Below, one piece after another: positions 11,743 to 26,299 of a stretch of 64,000 nucleotides of DNA. Each line of letters opens with the position of its first letter. Position 1 is the first letter of the stretch. Position numbers and translations under genes: made by a program. This stretch comes from Citrus sinensis (Eukaryota; Streptophyta; Magnoliopsida; Sapindales; Rutaceae). The stretch is from assembly GCF_022201045.2 (NCBI RefSeq), contig NC_068557.1, positions 30,481,501-30,545,500 on the forward strand, written 5' to 3'. The notes under the pieces were generated by a model. That model was not told the origin of the DNA. It made no database searches and worked only from the letters and a program-made list of their open reading frames with translations.

Positions 11743-14700
11743 CTTTTAGTTCCAGTTTTCTATGGAGAGGATTCTTCTCTTGCTCGGTTTGGTTTTGCCT
11801 TGCAGTGTATTAATGGCGAGCGAGGATGAATGAGGTTGATATAATTGTGGGATTATTCTAATGGGAAGAGGTTGTTGCAGAAATAAATATGGGGTGAGTC
11901 GTGAGTGAGTTAATTTTGTTTGAAAGTCAAGAAATACATGTCGCTAGGGTTTGATTGGAAATTGGTGGTGGGGGATAGTAATTGCGACTTCTGGATTATT
12001 TTGGGCAAAGTAATGTTTTGTGTTTCGAAGTGTCAAAAGAAGGAAAAAAATGAAAATTTTGTGTGTTTGAATTGACTCGAGGGCCTCTATTTATGACATC
12101 CATTTATTAATAATATTATTTTGCGAATATTATCATAGAAGCATATCTCTGGCTTCTTTCAAGTAGTTACTTAATTTTGGCCAGTAACATTTTTCTCTAC
12201 GATTAATTGAATCTTGCATATATACTTGCACAATAAGTAATTATTAAAATACGCTTTCTTAAAGAAAAGTATGCCTGTTATAAAAATTTTAAAAAAGAAA
12301 GCTCCACGAAAAGAATAATACAAGTAATATTAGCGGCGTCACATATTGTGTTACCGTTGCCACAACGATGGTGAATGTGGATCTTAGCTATTTCTATATA
12401 TTGTTCGACATTTTAAATTTAAAGCTTCTTTTAATTTGTAGAATTTTCATACTAATTATATGTGCATATATAGATCCAAACTGTATATTTGTGTCCATTG
12501 CCTACTTAACGTTTTAAGATACTTGGGAAAACCTAATTCTTGTTACAATATTGCTCTCCTACTCCCTATGATTTGAGCTAATTATAAAATTATTTTTATC
12601 ATATATTTTTCTATTAAAACCCATTTAATTGTTTTCTACTTAATTTTTACATGTTGCATGTGGTATTCGTTTGAATTTTAAACTATATTAGACCAAAATA
12701 TTATTTTACCCTTGAAAAATTAGATTCAATAACTATGAAAGTAACAATATAAACGTATTAAGTACTTTTATAAAATACATAGATTAACTAGATGATTGAC
12801 CTAAATCCTAAAGATTAAAGGATAAATTAGCCCACATAATTTTTTAAAAAGACACACACACACACATTTTAAACGGTTACCCAGTGCACCCCTTACCGAG
12901 TTACAGTCAACTTTGGTTATCAAATTGGAAGTAATGCGCAAACATCTACGTTGGTTGAGACACAAACACAACAGGAAATTAAGTGAGCAAACGTTTAAAC
13001 AAGCCCAAATAAGGTGAAGCATGATGCAATTGCTTTACTTAAACTCGGGCTGCTATATCTCATGATTTTTGTTCATTCATCACTTGGACTAATTAATTCA
13101 ATTATCCTTGTTGCATAGATTCCTCGATCGAGCCACCCTACCTCACTGCATTGCTACCATATATATACTGGAAGCTATGAAAGAATCAAATTGCATGTAT
13201 ACATATATATATATAGCACAGCTTTATCCATTATCAGTACAGTACCTATATATTAAACTAGGAATCACTCTTGTATTAGCATTTAACAATTTCACCCATG
13301 TGATAAATCGTACAAACTAAATGAATGTACAAAGAAAGCTAGGCGTGTGAATATGATAGGATAGCTTATCCACTAAAAACATGGGTTCCATCATTAAAAG
13401 TCAAGTTAATTGCAGATCATAGGTTGTGGGGTTGTGGTATGGAGGTTGGTACTTTTTAGTTAGCCGTCCTAAATTCAAATCCTACCGTGATGTTCGTTTT
13501 TCTAAATTAGCTCCCACATTTCTCTTTTTCAATTGATATGCTAGATAATTGTTGTAATTTTTAATTTATATTTTAAAACACACAAACAATTATTAGTGAG
13601 AGTAACTCTTTAGTCTCTCTTAGAACTTGTTTTTACCACTTTAGTCACTCTCAGATCTTTATTACTCAATTTCATCCCGTGTTAAATATAATCACAAAAA
13701 GAAACACAACATTAAAGGATAAAATTACATTTAAACTGATAAATCAGCTGGTTTTGATCCACAAAGGTTTCAGAGTATCAATTTATATGTGAAAAGTTCA
13801 TTTTTATCCTCTGTATGTTTTTTCTATTGTATTTGAAAGTGCACCCTTTGAAATCATTGCATCTCGGAGATTTGATTACCTTATGTCTGCTGTTTATCGC
13901 GATTACAAAATTTTGCTCCAATTTGAGATCCGGAGTCAGGGAAATACAGAAGGATTGTTTGTTTAGTTTTTAGTTTGGCAGAGGGACCGCTGGACTAGGG
14001 GGAATTAAAATGACACAAGCAAAGCAACAAAGATCAAGGCAATAAAATAAAACAAACAAGTCTTTATCTCTCTCGATCTTCCCCATGCAAATTGAAAAGG
14101 AGAGAAAGAAATTAAAGAGCTAAAGAAAGGAAAGGAGTAAATGTTTGGTCTATGTGGTGTCGGTTCCATTCCGACATGCAAACTTCATAATAGACTTGAG
14201 TGCGTGACATCTCATCTATCCCTCCATTTTTTCAAATCCAGAACTTTATGATCTTCAATGCAGATGGTTTCAGAATGTTGATAATGGTGAATACTTATTC
14301 AAGCTACAATATAATTAAATTAACACTTATTTTAATTAACAATTGATCTGACACTTTTTCCTTATTTAAATCTTGTACAGCTTTCAAATCTAATTTGTAC
14401 TGTGAATCACGTATGATTTTTCAAAAAGAAATTCACTAAAAATGATTTGTGTGTGTGTGTGTGTGTGAAGTAGCGTTTTTTAGTTGTTTAATTAATTGAT
14501 AAAATCTCTTGAGGTTAATTTGAGCAATAAATTTAGAATATGGAATTATGAATTCTGCTCGCACCAAATTTAGTTGCCTTTAATAATAATTAATGTTGGG
14601 ATTCTTATTTATTAGTTTAAACTCTCATGTGTGTCTACTAATTTTTTTTTTTAATTACATGAAACTCATGCTCAGATTACAACTCATGTTATATGAGATT

Positions 14701-15200
14701 ATTTATTGATATATTTATAATCAAACAATTCATGTGATTAAAGCCCATACTTTTATCCTCTTAAATATTCAAAAATGTCTCTACTCTTCTCTAATTTCGA
14801 GAATAAGAAGATTGTCTTCACACAATTATTTTGTGAGGGCAGCGGCCCTACCACTTTACCAAAGGCGGAGTGTTACTACATATTTGATACTGTTACATGA
14901 AACTCAATCTTCAATTTTCATCTAATTTACTTGACTCATCTCTTAAATCACACTTCCCGCAAAGAGTCTCTATTGATGTTTGTCCTTAGTACTAATAAAT
15001 TTTTACAAATTTTGTTGTAAAACGATTATGTTGAATTGCTAAAATTTAAGAAAAATTAATACATGCTTTATATATTCAAATTTAATTAATTTCGAATTCA
15101 ATATTTGACTTCTGTACGTTCATGACAACAATACAGCTATACATAGAGATTACAGATGCTTACCATAGCCAAAAAGGCCTCACTGTTGCAGCCAAGTCTG
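11741..15200. other. AT-rich spacer upstream of the WOX9-like gene
   Basis: No gene is supported. The interval holds a short CA tract near 12852-12866, TA-rich runs near 13200, a possible Pol III-like box pair near 13434-13486 (listed separately) and a GT tract at about 14449-14467. Confidence 0.4.
13434..13486 (+). other. tRNA-like A-box/B-box pair, possible SINE head
   Basis: A sequence like an A box (gtggtatggaggttgg, 13434-13449) is followed about 35 bp later by a B-box-like aaattcaaatcctacc (13471-13486). The spacing is that of a tRNA promoter. No tRNA cloverleaf folds from it and no poly-A tail or target duplication is clear, so a decayed tRNA-derived SINE is only a possibility. Confidence 0.2.
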
Positions 15201-15428
15201 ACACGAGAAACATGGGACCATAGCCTCTTTATAAGCAAAGCCATTAAATAAAAGCTCGCTTTCGCTTTCTCTTTCCCTGGGGGAGACAGACAGGAAGTGC
15301 GGAAAACGATCTCATCACAAAGTGAAAGTCTTGTGAGAACTGAAGTGGACTTGTGTTGTGTTGTCTACTTGTGTGTGTTTACTGTGTAGTTTTGGCTGCA
15401 AACGTGTGTATTGTACGCTAGTTAATTT

Positions 15429-15509
15429 ATGGTGACCTCAGTGAAACCATACCCTCTCGCCTCAGCCTCAGCCTCAGCCTCAGCCTCAGCTTCATCATCA
15501 TCCACTTAA
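15429..15509 (+). CDS. Candidate micro-ORF with Ala-Ser repeat, possible first exon of an unseen gene or transcript
   Basis: An ATG opens a 26-codon frame whose middle is five tandem GCCTCA units, encoding (Ala-Ser)5, followed by a Ser run and a stop. About 200 bp upstream is a promoter-like stretch with TTTATAAG and TTAAATAAAA elements and a pyrimidine-rich leader, all in a local GC-richer island within AT-rich spacer. This could be the 5' end of a transcript whose other exons I cannot see, or chance. No homologue is recognised. Confidence 0.2.
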   Translation: MVTSVKPYPLASASASASASASSSST

Positions 15510-16109
15510 AGAAAGTCTCTGCAAACTGCAATACTGATGGATCTTCTGTTACTCTGTTGCTTTACGTAAATATTTATTCACTTTTTACTATTTTTATGTC
15601 ATTTTTCCTATCTTAACCATCTTTTCTTTTCTGTTCCTACCAATTTGTCTGGAACAAAATTGATTCGTATTTACTCCAGTCACTATCACATTTCATTTTC
15701 CTTCATATATATTTATTATTGCCACATACCAAAAATTTTTGGTCCATCACTCGGATCATCAGTATTACGTTACTTGGATATTTCAAATATTGTATAATTT
15801 CCTTAATCATTATCTTTAACTAATTTTAATTCCCACCATCTTCAGCTCCAATAATTTCACAAACCATATAAAGTACGCAGATATAAATTTCTATGCCTCT
15901 CACATCTATCGGAAACTTAGTAGCTGACACTCCAACAAATATGTGGTTAAACTTATAGGCTGATATTCATAAATTGATGCTTAATAATATTCAGAATCAA
16001 AACCATCATTTTCATTAATTTCAATTTTTTTATCTTTGTTAATTCCATTATTTATATAGTTGGCATCTTATGGCAAGTTTAGTTAAATTATAATTTTATT
16101 TATTGAATA

Positions 16110-17680
16110 TCTTGTAATAGGGTTTAATTCTCTAATTTAGTGTAATTCTAATTTATTAGGAATATTTATTTCTTAATTTAATAAAATGTCTAATTTAGTA
16201 AGTCAATTAATAACGGGATTTTATAATAGGCGTGTAAGATTTATTTAGAGTAAGAAGTTAGTTCAAACAGAAAGTTTATTAAATGCTCTAAATACTTCTT
16301 AGGAGACAAGTAAGGCAAAAATATCATATTTATTTCTATTCAAATTCATAGGAATTATAAGAGGAAATAAACTTTTATTTAGAAAGAATTCAAGTCTTTT
16401 AAGACTTGTGATTTTTGTGAAACCCTAGTGCCTATATAAAGAGAGGTATTTCTCAATTGAACCAACACAATACAGAGCATAAAGTAGAGAAGCAAAATTC
16501 ACCTGGGCTACGAATTTGTCGGTTGGTTGATTCTCGAAATCACCTCTTGAGAAAAGAAAAAAAAGGCCTTTCTATCCACTCTAAGGTAAGGAAGCCCCGT
16601 CTCAAGTGAAGGTTGCTCCGTATTCTCTTCTTTCATAGAGCCTCTCTCCAAAAAATGAAAAGAATTTGTACTTCACCTAGAGAGAGAAAGCCAATAACAC
16701 CGTGCTAAGTAAGAGACGGAAAGTCTGATCAGTGATAGAGCGCAAATGACCCTCTTTGGGGTGGGGTATAAGCATGCAGGCGACTCACACGTCAATAGGC
16801 CCTGGTCGGTCACTTTTCCGGGCCGGGATTGAAAAGTGGAAGTCATAAAAAAGAGATGTTTCTCTTCGCACCTCAGATCAAGAAGAAGGGTAGCTTGTCA
16901 AGCTGGCCCACCCTTTCTTTGAACCTTGTCAATGATCAAACTTAAAGATATGAACTGAGTGCCATTTGATGAGTAACTGAGAACAAGGGAGAGGGATACT
17001 CGAATTCCCCCTTTGCTGAACCTGACCGTGTCATAAGGTCCGAGGCTCTTGAATTCATCAACGACTTTATGAGTCGTTTCCAGATTCAAGAAGACGCAAC
17101 CTTCTTCATAGAGAATCCAGATTTGACACATAATGTTGTGTTGATTGATTTTCTTATCTTCTTTATTCAAAGTCTTTAAATGAAACTATTTCTTTTCATT
17201 TATGTGGAGAGTCTATGTGGATCTTAGATCACTAGACATTAAAGAATTGAAAAATTACTATTGATCACTTTGTGAAGTGCCTTGAGGATCGTGGATCAAG
17301 AGAGGCAGCAATTATTCAAGAGAAGTAGATTCAGTTTAAGGTTGAGTAAGTTGTATGGTGATAAACTATAAGTGAGAGTCTTAAATTTGGTAAATTCATA
17401 GGTTGTAACATCTCAACTTAGTGAATTGCTTTTCACCTGGGTGTGGTTTTATGGGTGTAGAATTGATTAATTCGAACCACATAAAAATCTCCGTGTCATT
17501 TAATTTATGTAATTTATTGTGTTTTAGAAAATTAATATTTTTTATGCATACGAACATTATCACGAATAGTGTTGTAAACAAGAATTGTGACCAGTACTAT
17601 AAACAATGTCATGAACAATATTTTCAAAAAATTAATATCACTTATTTTGTGCTTAATATAATCAGGTTAATTATATAAGA
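16110..17680 (+). mobile_element. LTR-like fossil, probable Ty1/copia type, interrupted by a foreign insert
   Basis: The left part (16110-16560) has an AT-rich U3-like stretch, a TATA element in CTATATAAAGAG near 16432 and a following leader. The right part (17170-17680) has the GAACCACATAAAAATCT-type block common near the ends of copia LTRs. The two parts flank about 600 bp of different composition. No gag or pol frame is present, so this looks like a lone LTR or fragment. Its ends are approximate and no target duplication was established. Confidence 0.35.
16565..17170. other. Organelle-like insert, possibly mitochondrial DNA (NUMT)
   Basis: This block is clearly GC-richer and less repetitive than its flanks. 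It contains a GGGCCGGG hairpin context (arms CACTTTT and AAAAGTG near 16811-16838) and has the texture of plant mitochondrial intergenic DNA. On the minus strand it has an open frame of about 90 codons (17170-16898) with motifs such as ETTHKVVDEFKSLGPYD that does not resemble a transposon protein. The mitochondrial assignment is from texture and vague recall only; a search against plant mitochondrial genomes would settle it. Confidence 0.4.
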
Positions 17681-17689
17681 GATTTTCTC

Positions 17690-19010
17690 ATGCTTCTCTA
17701 TGTTAAGGAATTTAATTAATTAAGTTGATTAATTAATTAGTTCTAAAATTTTAAAATTACCTACATCTATTTGTAATAGATCTAAATTCCTTTTAAAATT
17801 TTCTTTTTATCTTTCAAATTTTTATATATCTCCTCGTGACTATTTGACATCAGGATCATTCCTTAAAAAAAATGTTGATATATATAGTCGTTTTATGTTT
17901 TATGTGAATAGATTAAGAGTATGACATCCATCATTGGAGACATGATGGCTTCTCCACTCTTGCTAGAAAGCCAAAAGCCTTGCGAAAGTGCTTCCCCCCA
18001 ACCTTTTGCTTTTAAGTAGTGCGAGTTGCACATGATTTCAATAAATGTTGTAATTAACGAAGGACACTTGAAATGGGTATGTGTGTATGGCATAGCTAGA
18101 AATGCGCTAAACAGCAGTCACTAAATGCAAACGTGCTTGTAGTAAATACACAACATGCTAAGATTAAATGCTTTAATTTAGGCTCACATGCAACTATAAT
18201 ATTATATTGCAATATTGTTGAAATTTTGAAGACCAAAACGTATTTCCATTTTATATCTTTTATTTGGCACTGAAAATCGAGAGAAAAGTTTGTAAGAATG
18301 ACAGGGCTTTAGCATTTGAATGTTGTTTGGTTTTTTATTTTATGGCACCCATTGGCTGTAAACGCATTCAAGATTTTCAAACCCTATCAAATTGATTTCA
18401 AGAACTGGGGATCATATGATTGAGTATTGTTGGGAAACATATAGTTCCCATTGTTTTTTACATAATCACAGCCATCGTCATGGCCCAAAAAATTTAAAAA
18501 AAAAATCATATTAGTAGGAGATATCTTCACAAATTAAATATAAGAAATTCATTATTAAACTATGGATTAACTTAGTCCGCGAATCATGGATACATCCTCA
18601 TAGGAAATTGTGGAGTACAATAAGCTGAAAAAGTGTTAAAACTCCTTTAATATCAGTTCCATTACTAATTAACTATATGTTAAATGATTTTATGAAATAT
18701 TTTAAAAGAAAACAAAATCATAGCTCCAGAGACTACATAAATATGGTATCGGGAAGTAGAAAGCTGGGAATGTCAAATATGCTTACTAGTTACTATATAT
18801 AAAGATAGCTTAGGATCTATAGATTAATTGGGAATGTCAAGCCTATTAAAAAAACGTTTGGACCTTAAACATTATTATTATCAGATTATTATAAATACAT
18901 ATGTTGGTGGTAAACTTTGATCTGATAAATAAAGGGTGACACATTTACAATGAAGAGTTTTGGTTAAAAAATTCTTAATAAGCTTAAAAAGAGAGTTCAG
19001 AGGTTACTGG
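17690..19010. other. AT-rich spacer, nothing recognised
   Basis: Only low-complexity AT-rich DNA with short direct and inverted TTAATTAA-type motifs is visible. No gene or clear element. Confidence 0.35.
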
Positions 19011-19019
19011 AATTATTAA

Positions 19020-19800
19020 AAAAATGAGGTGAGAGAATGTGTGAGCCACCTTAATATTTGAAAAAGTCTAAGGATGTCTTTTATTTGGTTCCTAAGCTTG
19101 GCCAAATGTCATATGAGGACCACAGCAACACAGTAATAGGGCTTTCACAAATATTTGGTCATGTCAGCAAGAAGACCGAAGATCCCCTATTAAGCCAGTT
19201 CAACTCCACTAAAAGGACCTTACACATAGTCATTGCCGAGGGCTGTATAGGGAGGCCACCCTCCAACATACCCATGTACAGTGTAAGACAACTCCAAAGG
19301 AATAGTCATATGAGAGTGTCACATGTCAAACCCACTTAGGAAGAACTTGAGATATTTGAATTTCACCCTAAATCTACTAAAAAGCTCCGCAACTAACCGT
19401 GATTCATCATGTATTCAAAAGGATCAAAGACACTTTCACAGGGACTTCACTATATAAATTAAGTTCATCTCATCACAAAGGATGTCTCTCTTCATTTTTT
19501 TCAACTCTTCTTCACTCTTAGTTGTGGTTTCTGTAAAACCCAACTTCCTCTCTACCATATACTAACCATCAGAGTGTCGTACGTGGTCGACCACCGCTAG
19601 TGATGCCTCCAACGGTCAAGTTGTACTCTCTCCTCTCCCTCCCCATCAAGTCCTTTCCAGAAACTTTGAGAGATGATGCCCAACAACATGTTTTTAAATG
19701 TATTGGACAAGATAATGACTTTACTAGAATTTTACCGAAGTCAATTTAGAATATAAATTGTGCGCATGCCCCGGCAAGGGGAACAGATGCTAGAAATTTT
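19020..19800 (+). mobile_element. Possible Ty3/gypsy LTR fragment
   Basis: The interval shows LTR-like order: a moderately GC-rich U3-like stretch, a TATA element (CACTATATAAATTAAG near 19449), then a leader with a gypsy-like block (CAGAGTGTCGTACGTGG near 19570) and a downstream GC-richer end. No coding part is attached. Ends are approximate. Confidence 0.3.
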
Positions 19801-19809
19801 TGTCCCAGC

Positions 19810-20843
19810 ACCACAAGTACGAACAAATTGTGAATATTATTGTTTTAAGTTAGTGTTCCTTGAAAAGCAATGATTGAAGGGGACAGGCTCATTTCATTCA
19901 AATTGTATCCTTTTGTATACATACATAATCGAACATATATAAGAAAAGAAAAGACATGTCAAGCCCGTCAAATTGAGAATTGACGTTAGAAATTCATTAA
20001 CTATTCAACTTAATTGCAATATTTCAGGTGCCATACTGCCACTGGGAATAATTTGATACGGTCAAAATCGTTTATCAAATAACTTTAATGAAGTGTCTTC
20101 ATAGTTAGACTTTTTGTATATTAGTTGTTTCCAGATCCACTGCTGTTATTCTTTTTAAATACCTGAGCAAAAGTATTGATATGATATAAAATTTTATTAA
20201 TTCTCCAAAACTGCTCGAGGAATTGTCACCCGTGTGCACGCTTGACTTTAATAAAGCAAGCAACGCCTTGAACAAAGAAAACGAAAAGAAATTGAAGATA
20301 AATAGGCAGTTTTAACGGCCTCAATTAAGAACTATGACTTCCCTTAATTTAGTTTTGATGACTGAAAAATGCTGCATTGGTTAGAGGGGAAACAAAAAAA
20401 GAAAAAGGAGAAACCCCATGCACTCGACCGCTCAGCCGCAGCGGTTATCTTGCATGGGTCAAAACTCAAATATTTATGAGCTTTGGAAACAATGGAATTT
20501 TAAATTAATTATAATTAGGTAGAAGGTTAGAGCGTATGAAACAAGTTGGGCGGGTTTAACAATTGATCCAGCCCGTTAAACAGAGAAGCCCGTTTTTATC
20601 TGCTTCGCAATGCGGCAAAAAAGAATCGGTATGCTTTGTTACAGATCTTCTTTACGAGCTTTAACTCTTTTCTAACACACAGGAATAGGACAAAAATTTA
20701 CTGCCAATACTAAAATTCATTTCGCAGCATGCCAACCAAATTGAGAGACATCGATCTGAAGTAGAATTTATGACTTGTGAATAAAATAACAATTACAAAA
20801 TTCAAGGCAAATGAAATCATTAATACTAGTATATATATTATTT
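19810..20843. other. Spacer and 3' side of the ROP gene
   Basis: No gene or clear repeat was found. The portion next to 20844 is expected to be the 3' UTR of the minus-strand ROP gene. Confidence 0.4.
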
Positions 20844-22490
<1,647 letters not shown>

Positions 22491-24533
22491 ATCTTTCTTT
22501 TTTTTTTTTTTTTATGAGAGGGGGTTCGTCAAGACGAGCTAAAAAGGAACAAAACGGGGTTGCGTAACCCCAAACAAGTCTTGCGACATAATATAGTAGA
22601 TACCCACAGGAGGGTTAGAGTAAACGTGCAATTCAAGAGGAGCTGAATGAGCCATATTAGCTATGAAGTCCGCAGCTGAATTTGCTTCACGATAAATATG
22701 GGAGATAGAAATCTGCCAATTCCTACTTAGTAGATCCTGGATGGCTATTATTAAAGCATGGAACACATTAGGAACGACCACCTGTTTAGAAATCATTTGT
22801 GTAACACCAAGACTGTCCACTTCCACCAACAGCCGTTTTATGCCTACATCCCAAGCAAGAGTTAGGCCCTGAAACAATCCCCATAGCTCGGCCATAAGCA
22901 CTGAACTCTCCCCAATTTTCATACAAAATCCGAAAATCCAATGTCCGACAGAGTCTCGAAGTACCCCTCCCGCTCCTGCTTCCCAACCATTTTTACACAA
23001 GCCATCTGTATTTAGTTTGCACCACGGCCATGGCGGCGGCAGCCATCGAATAAAGATTTCTTTTCTCTGTGGCTGCTGGCTTATAAAGGAGTTGTTAACT
23101 TTGTAAATTTCAGAAGCTCTAGCCATAACATCCATGTAGATTGTTGAACTATCCACCAGCTTCCCCGCAAATAAAAAATGATTCCTCCAGAACCACAGCC
23201 TCCACACTGCTACACCAAAGATACAATCCCAAAGGAGGGAAGAAGCAATCTTCCATTTATTCTATAAATTTCCAGCAATCCAGTCCCGAAGAATCGAGCT
23301 GAATAAAGAGTTATGGTTAGCCTTTGGGACCAGTTTACGCCAAACCTGTTTAATGCAGCTGCAGTCTCTCAAAGCATGAAGAATATCTTCGACCGCACCC
23401 CCACACCTATCACTTTCTAGAGGAACATGAATATGCCGCCTAGCAAGCTCGTCGTGAGTCTTCAGCTTCCCATGCATAATCTGCCAAAGGAATAGGCGGA
23501 TGGATTGCGGCCCTTTCCAACTCCATGGAATCTTCCAATTTCTGTCATGAGCAGCAAAAGGATGATGGCAAAGGGAATCATAAGCTGATCGAACTATAAA
23601 CATACCTCTTGGATCAAAGCCCCAGAAAATTTTATCAGCCCCAAGATGAGGTGCCGGAGGCATGATTGAAGCAATTTGCATGAGAGTGTAATGCGGCAAA
23701 AAAAACTCAAATTTTGACCAGTTCCATCCCCATTTCCATCCGTAAAGTCACCCACAGATGCGTTGATAAGAGCTTGAGGAATCGGCTGGATAGCAAGGCT
23801 GAACAAGGGAATATGTTTCGTAACCCAACAATCTAACCAGAAGCGAGTGCTAGCTCCATCACAAATAGACCAACGAGCACCATGCACCGTTGCCACCCAC
23901 GTGTTTCGGATAGCCTGCCAAATCCGAGACCCCGGCTTCTCTGGAAGGGATCTTGGTAAGTTTCGATTCTCCAGCCCATACTTGGAACAGAAGACTTTCA
24001 CCCACAGCTTGTCCGAGTTTGATACAACCTCCCAACTTAATTTCATCAACATCGCCTGGTTCATCTCGTCTAGTTTTTTAAATCCCAGTCCTCCCTGATT
24101 TTTCGGCATACAAATTTTGTCCCACCCCACCATACTCATCTTGTGACTCTTGGAATTCCCATCCCAAATAAAACGCCTACAAGCGTTGTCGATTTTTTGA
24201 TGGACCGGAGGAGGGAGTAATGTCGTTTGCATGGCATACACAGGCATTGCTTGCAGAACTGATTGAGCCAGGGTGACTCGTCCAGCAAAGGAAAGATGAG
24301 CCGCATTCCACCCAGAAAGCCGCTTCTCCACTTTTTCAAGAATGGATTGATACGTGTCTTTATTTACCCGCGAGTAAATTAAGGGCATTCCGAGATAATC
24401 ACCCAAGTTATTTGTGACCGAAACTCCCAATGTAGTACCTATGAGATTGGCCTCCCTCGTAGCAACATTCTTAGAAAAGTAAGCTTTAGTTTTCAATTTA
24501 TTGACTTTAGCTTCCGAACTCCTACAATTCAAA
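22491..24533 (-). mobile_element. 5'-truncated L1-type LINE with reverse transcriptase C-part, zinc-finger and RNase H regions
   Basis: On the minus strand the element begins in the C-terminal third of reverse transcriptase (KTKAYFSKNV, LGDYLGMPL, AHLSFAGRVTLAQSVL, then WDGN...MVGWDKICMPK), passes a zf-RVT-like region (RLFLWQIMHGKLKTHDELARR) and ends in an RNase H-like domain (KLNTDGLCKNGWEAGAGGVLRD) with a poly-A tail seen as the T run at 22497-22513. At least one frameshift near 23.7 kb and one in-frame stop near 23.26 kb break the reading frame, so it is dead. Flanking ATGTCATAATT (22480-22490) and ATGTCAAAATT (24534-24544) agree in 10 of 11 bases and fit a target-site duplication. The RNase H tail is typical of plant L1-clade elements. 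Confidence 0.9.
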
Positions 24534-24544
24534 ATGTCAAAATT

Positions 24545-25613
24545 GAAAAGTGACGGGCCAAATTCTAAAAACATTTTCTCTTAAGGGCTAAATTATTTAA
24601 CAAATACGGATGGAGATATTTATACTTTAAAAAATATTCCAAATACTCTAATTTTAATAAAAAATTTATTTCAAAATATTCACATATAAATTACTATTAA
24701 AGATAATTTATTATAAGTCAATGTTATGTAATTACTTTAAACACCTATATAGCACTCTCGTTATTCAATGTATATAGTTCTCAAGCTTTAGACCTTAAAA
24801 CTTTTATTTCCAACATCTTCATCAATACTTAGATGAATAATATTGAAATCAATATATTAATTTTTATTTTCCATAAATAAAATAATTTTTGCACTCATTA
24901 TTTTTTAGTTTTCAAAACTAAAGCAAACAAAAGTACTGTAAAGTGTTCCTTTTTTTTTTTTTTTTGCTTTTGTCCTTCTCTTTTCTTCTTCTTTATCTTC
25001 TTATTCTCCTTCTTTTTTAGTATTTATCATATATTTCTTATTATTATTTTCTCATTACAAGTTATTTTGGGTGTAAAATCAAATATTGAACATAAATAAA
25101 CAAAAAAATTCATAAGTAAATTGTTGTTTAATAATTTGTTTACAACTTGACTTAATTATATTATTGTAAAAATTTGTTAATCTCTTGAAATTTGGTATGT
25201 TGAATAGCTTTATTGGTGTTGTAAGTAAATAAAGTCAGTTAATTTAAATAGTTTGGTAAGGAAAACTTAATTTTTAAAAAATTAATATATGAGTGTACAA
25301 AATAATAGAGTGTTCAAATTAATTTTTAGAGTGCAAATAGCCCCACACAACAAATATTTATACAAACCCTTTGTGCCATGTGAATACAAAATTGAAGAGA
25401 TATGAATTTGAATGGAATATCTTTAAAACATATTTTACGTATTTATCCATGTAATTTGATTGGCCGGAAAGAAAAGGTTTTAATTAATTAAGTAAAACAA
25501 AGTTTTTTTTTCCTTTTTTAAACATAAATGAATTTTATATGGCTTTAGAAAAAGCCATCTTTTCTAATTTAGGTACCGTTTATCTATTTTGTTTGAAATT
25601 TGAATGTGTATAA
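24545..25613. other. AT-rich spacer, nothing recognised
   Basis: Very AT-rich DNA with a T run near 24952-24965 and pyrimidine-rich stretches after it. No gene or element can be supported. Confidence 0.4.
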
Positions 25614-26216
25614 GGGCTAGTTTAGAAATGTTATAAATTTTAAAATAATTATTGTTTACTGTGCTGTTGAAATAATCAACTATAAAGAGAATTAGTTAAA
25701 CATTTGGTAAAATTTATTTTTAAAAGTGCCGTGAATTTTAAAAGCAATTGTATGTGTTTGATAAATATTATTGTTAAACTACTATAAGAATGTAAATGAC
25801 TAAACTAGACATAATGTTGAATAAGATTTACTTACACGTTTATAAACATATATACATAATATTTTTATTATGTATATATAATAATTGATGACTAAAATAA
25901 ATATTTTATATCATTAACTTTGTTTTTTATTTTATTATCTCAATATAATTGATAATGATAATTTTATTTGCTAAGTAATAAGGATCATTTTGAATTTTTA
26001 TAATATACATGAGGGTATATAGAACTCTATTAAGTATAAAAATGATTCTCAAAATCAGATTTTGAAAAGTTACTCATTCCTTCTTTCTCAAAATTTACTG
26101 GAAAATGGGGTAATTTTGTTAAAAGTAATTTCTGAAAATTTTGCCTAACACTAAAATTAGCTTTTAGCTTCTCAAAATCACTTTTGATCAGCCCAAAAGC
26201 AATCTCAAACAAGCAT
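25614..26216. mobile_element. Tourist-like (PIF/Harbinger) MITE
   Basis: The left end GGGCTAGTTTAGAAATG and the inverted right end (ATGCTTGTTTGAGATTG in reverse complement) are similar terminal repeats. TAA flanks both sides (25611-25613 and 26217-26219), the usual target of PIF/Harbinger elements. The interior is AT-rich and non-coding. A part of it (25747-25865) is clearly related to 47185-47295, so the family has at least two copies in the window. Confidence 0.5.
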
Positions 26217-26245
26217 TAAATGTTTTTGAAGTCTGAACAGGTCTA

Positions 26246-26248
<3 letters not shown>

Positions 26249-26291
<43 letters not shown>
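26249..26291. repeat. (TA)n microsatellite
   Basis: An uninterrupted TA dinucleotide run just beyond the Tourist-like MITE. Confidence 0.95.
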
Positions 26292-26296
<5 letters not shown>

Positions 26297-26299
26297 TTT

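Noticed and set aside
17396-17678. Opposed open frames in the right part of the LTR-like block
   Set aside because: Low-complexity AT-rich frames without motifs inside a repeat fossil.
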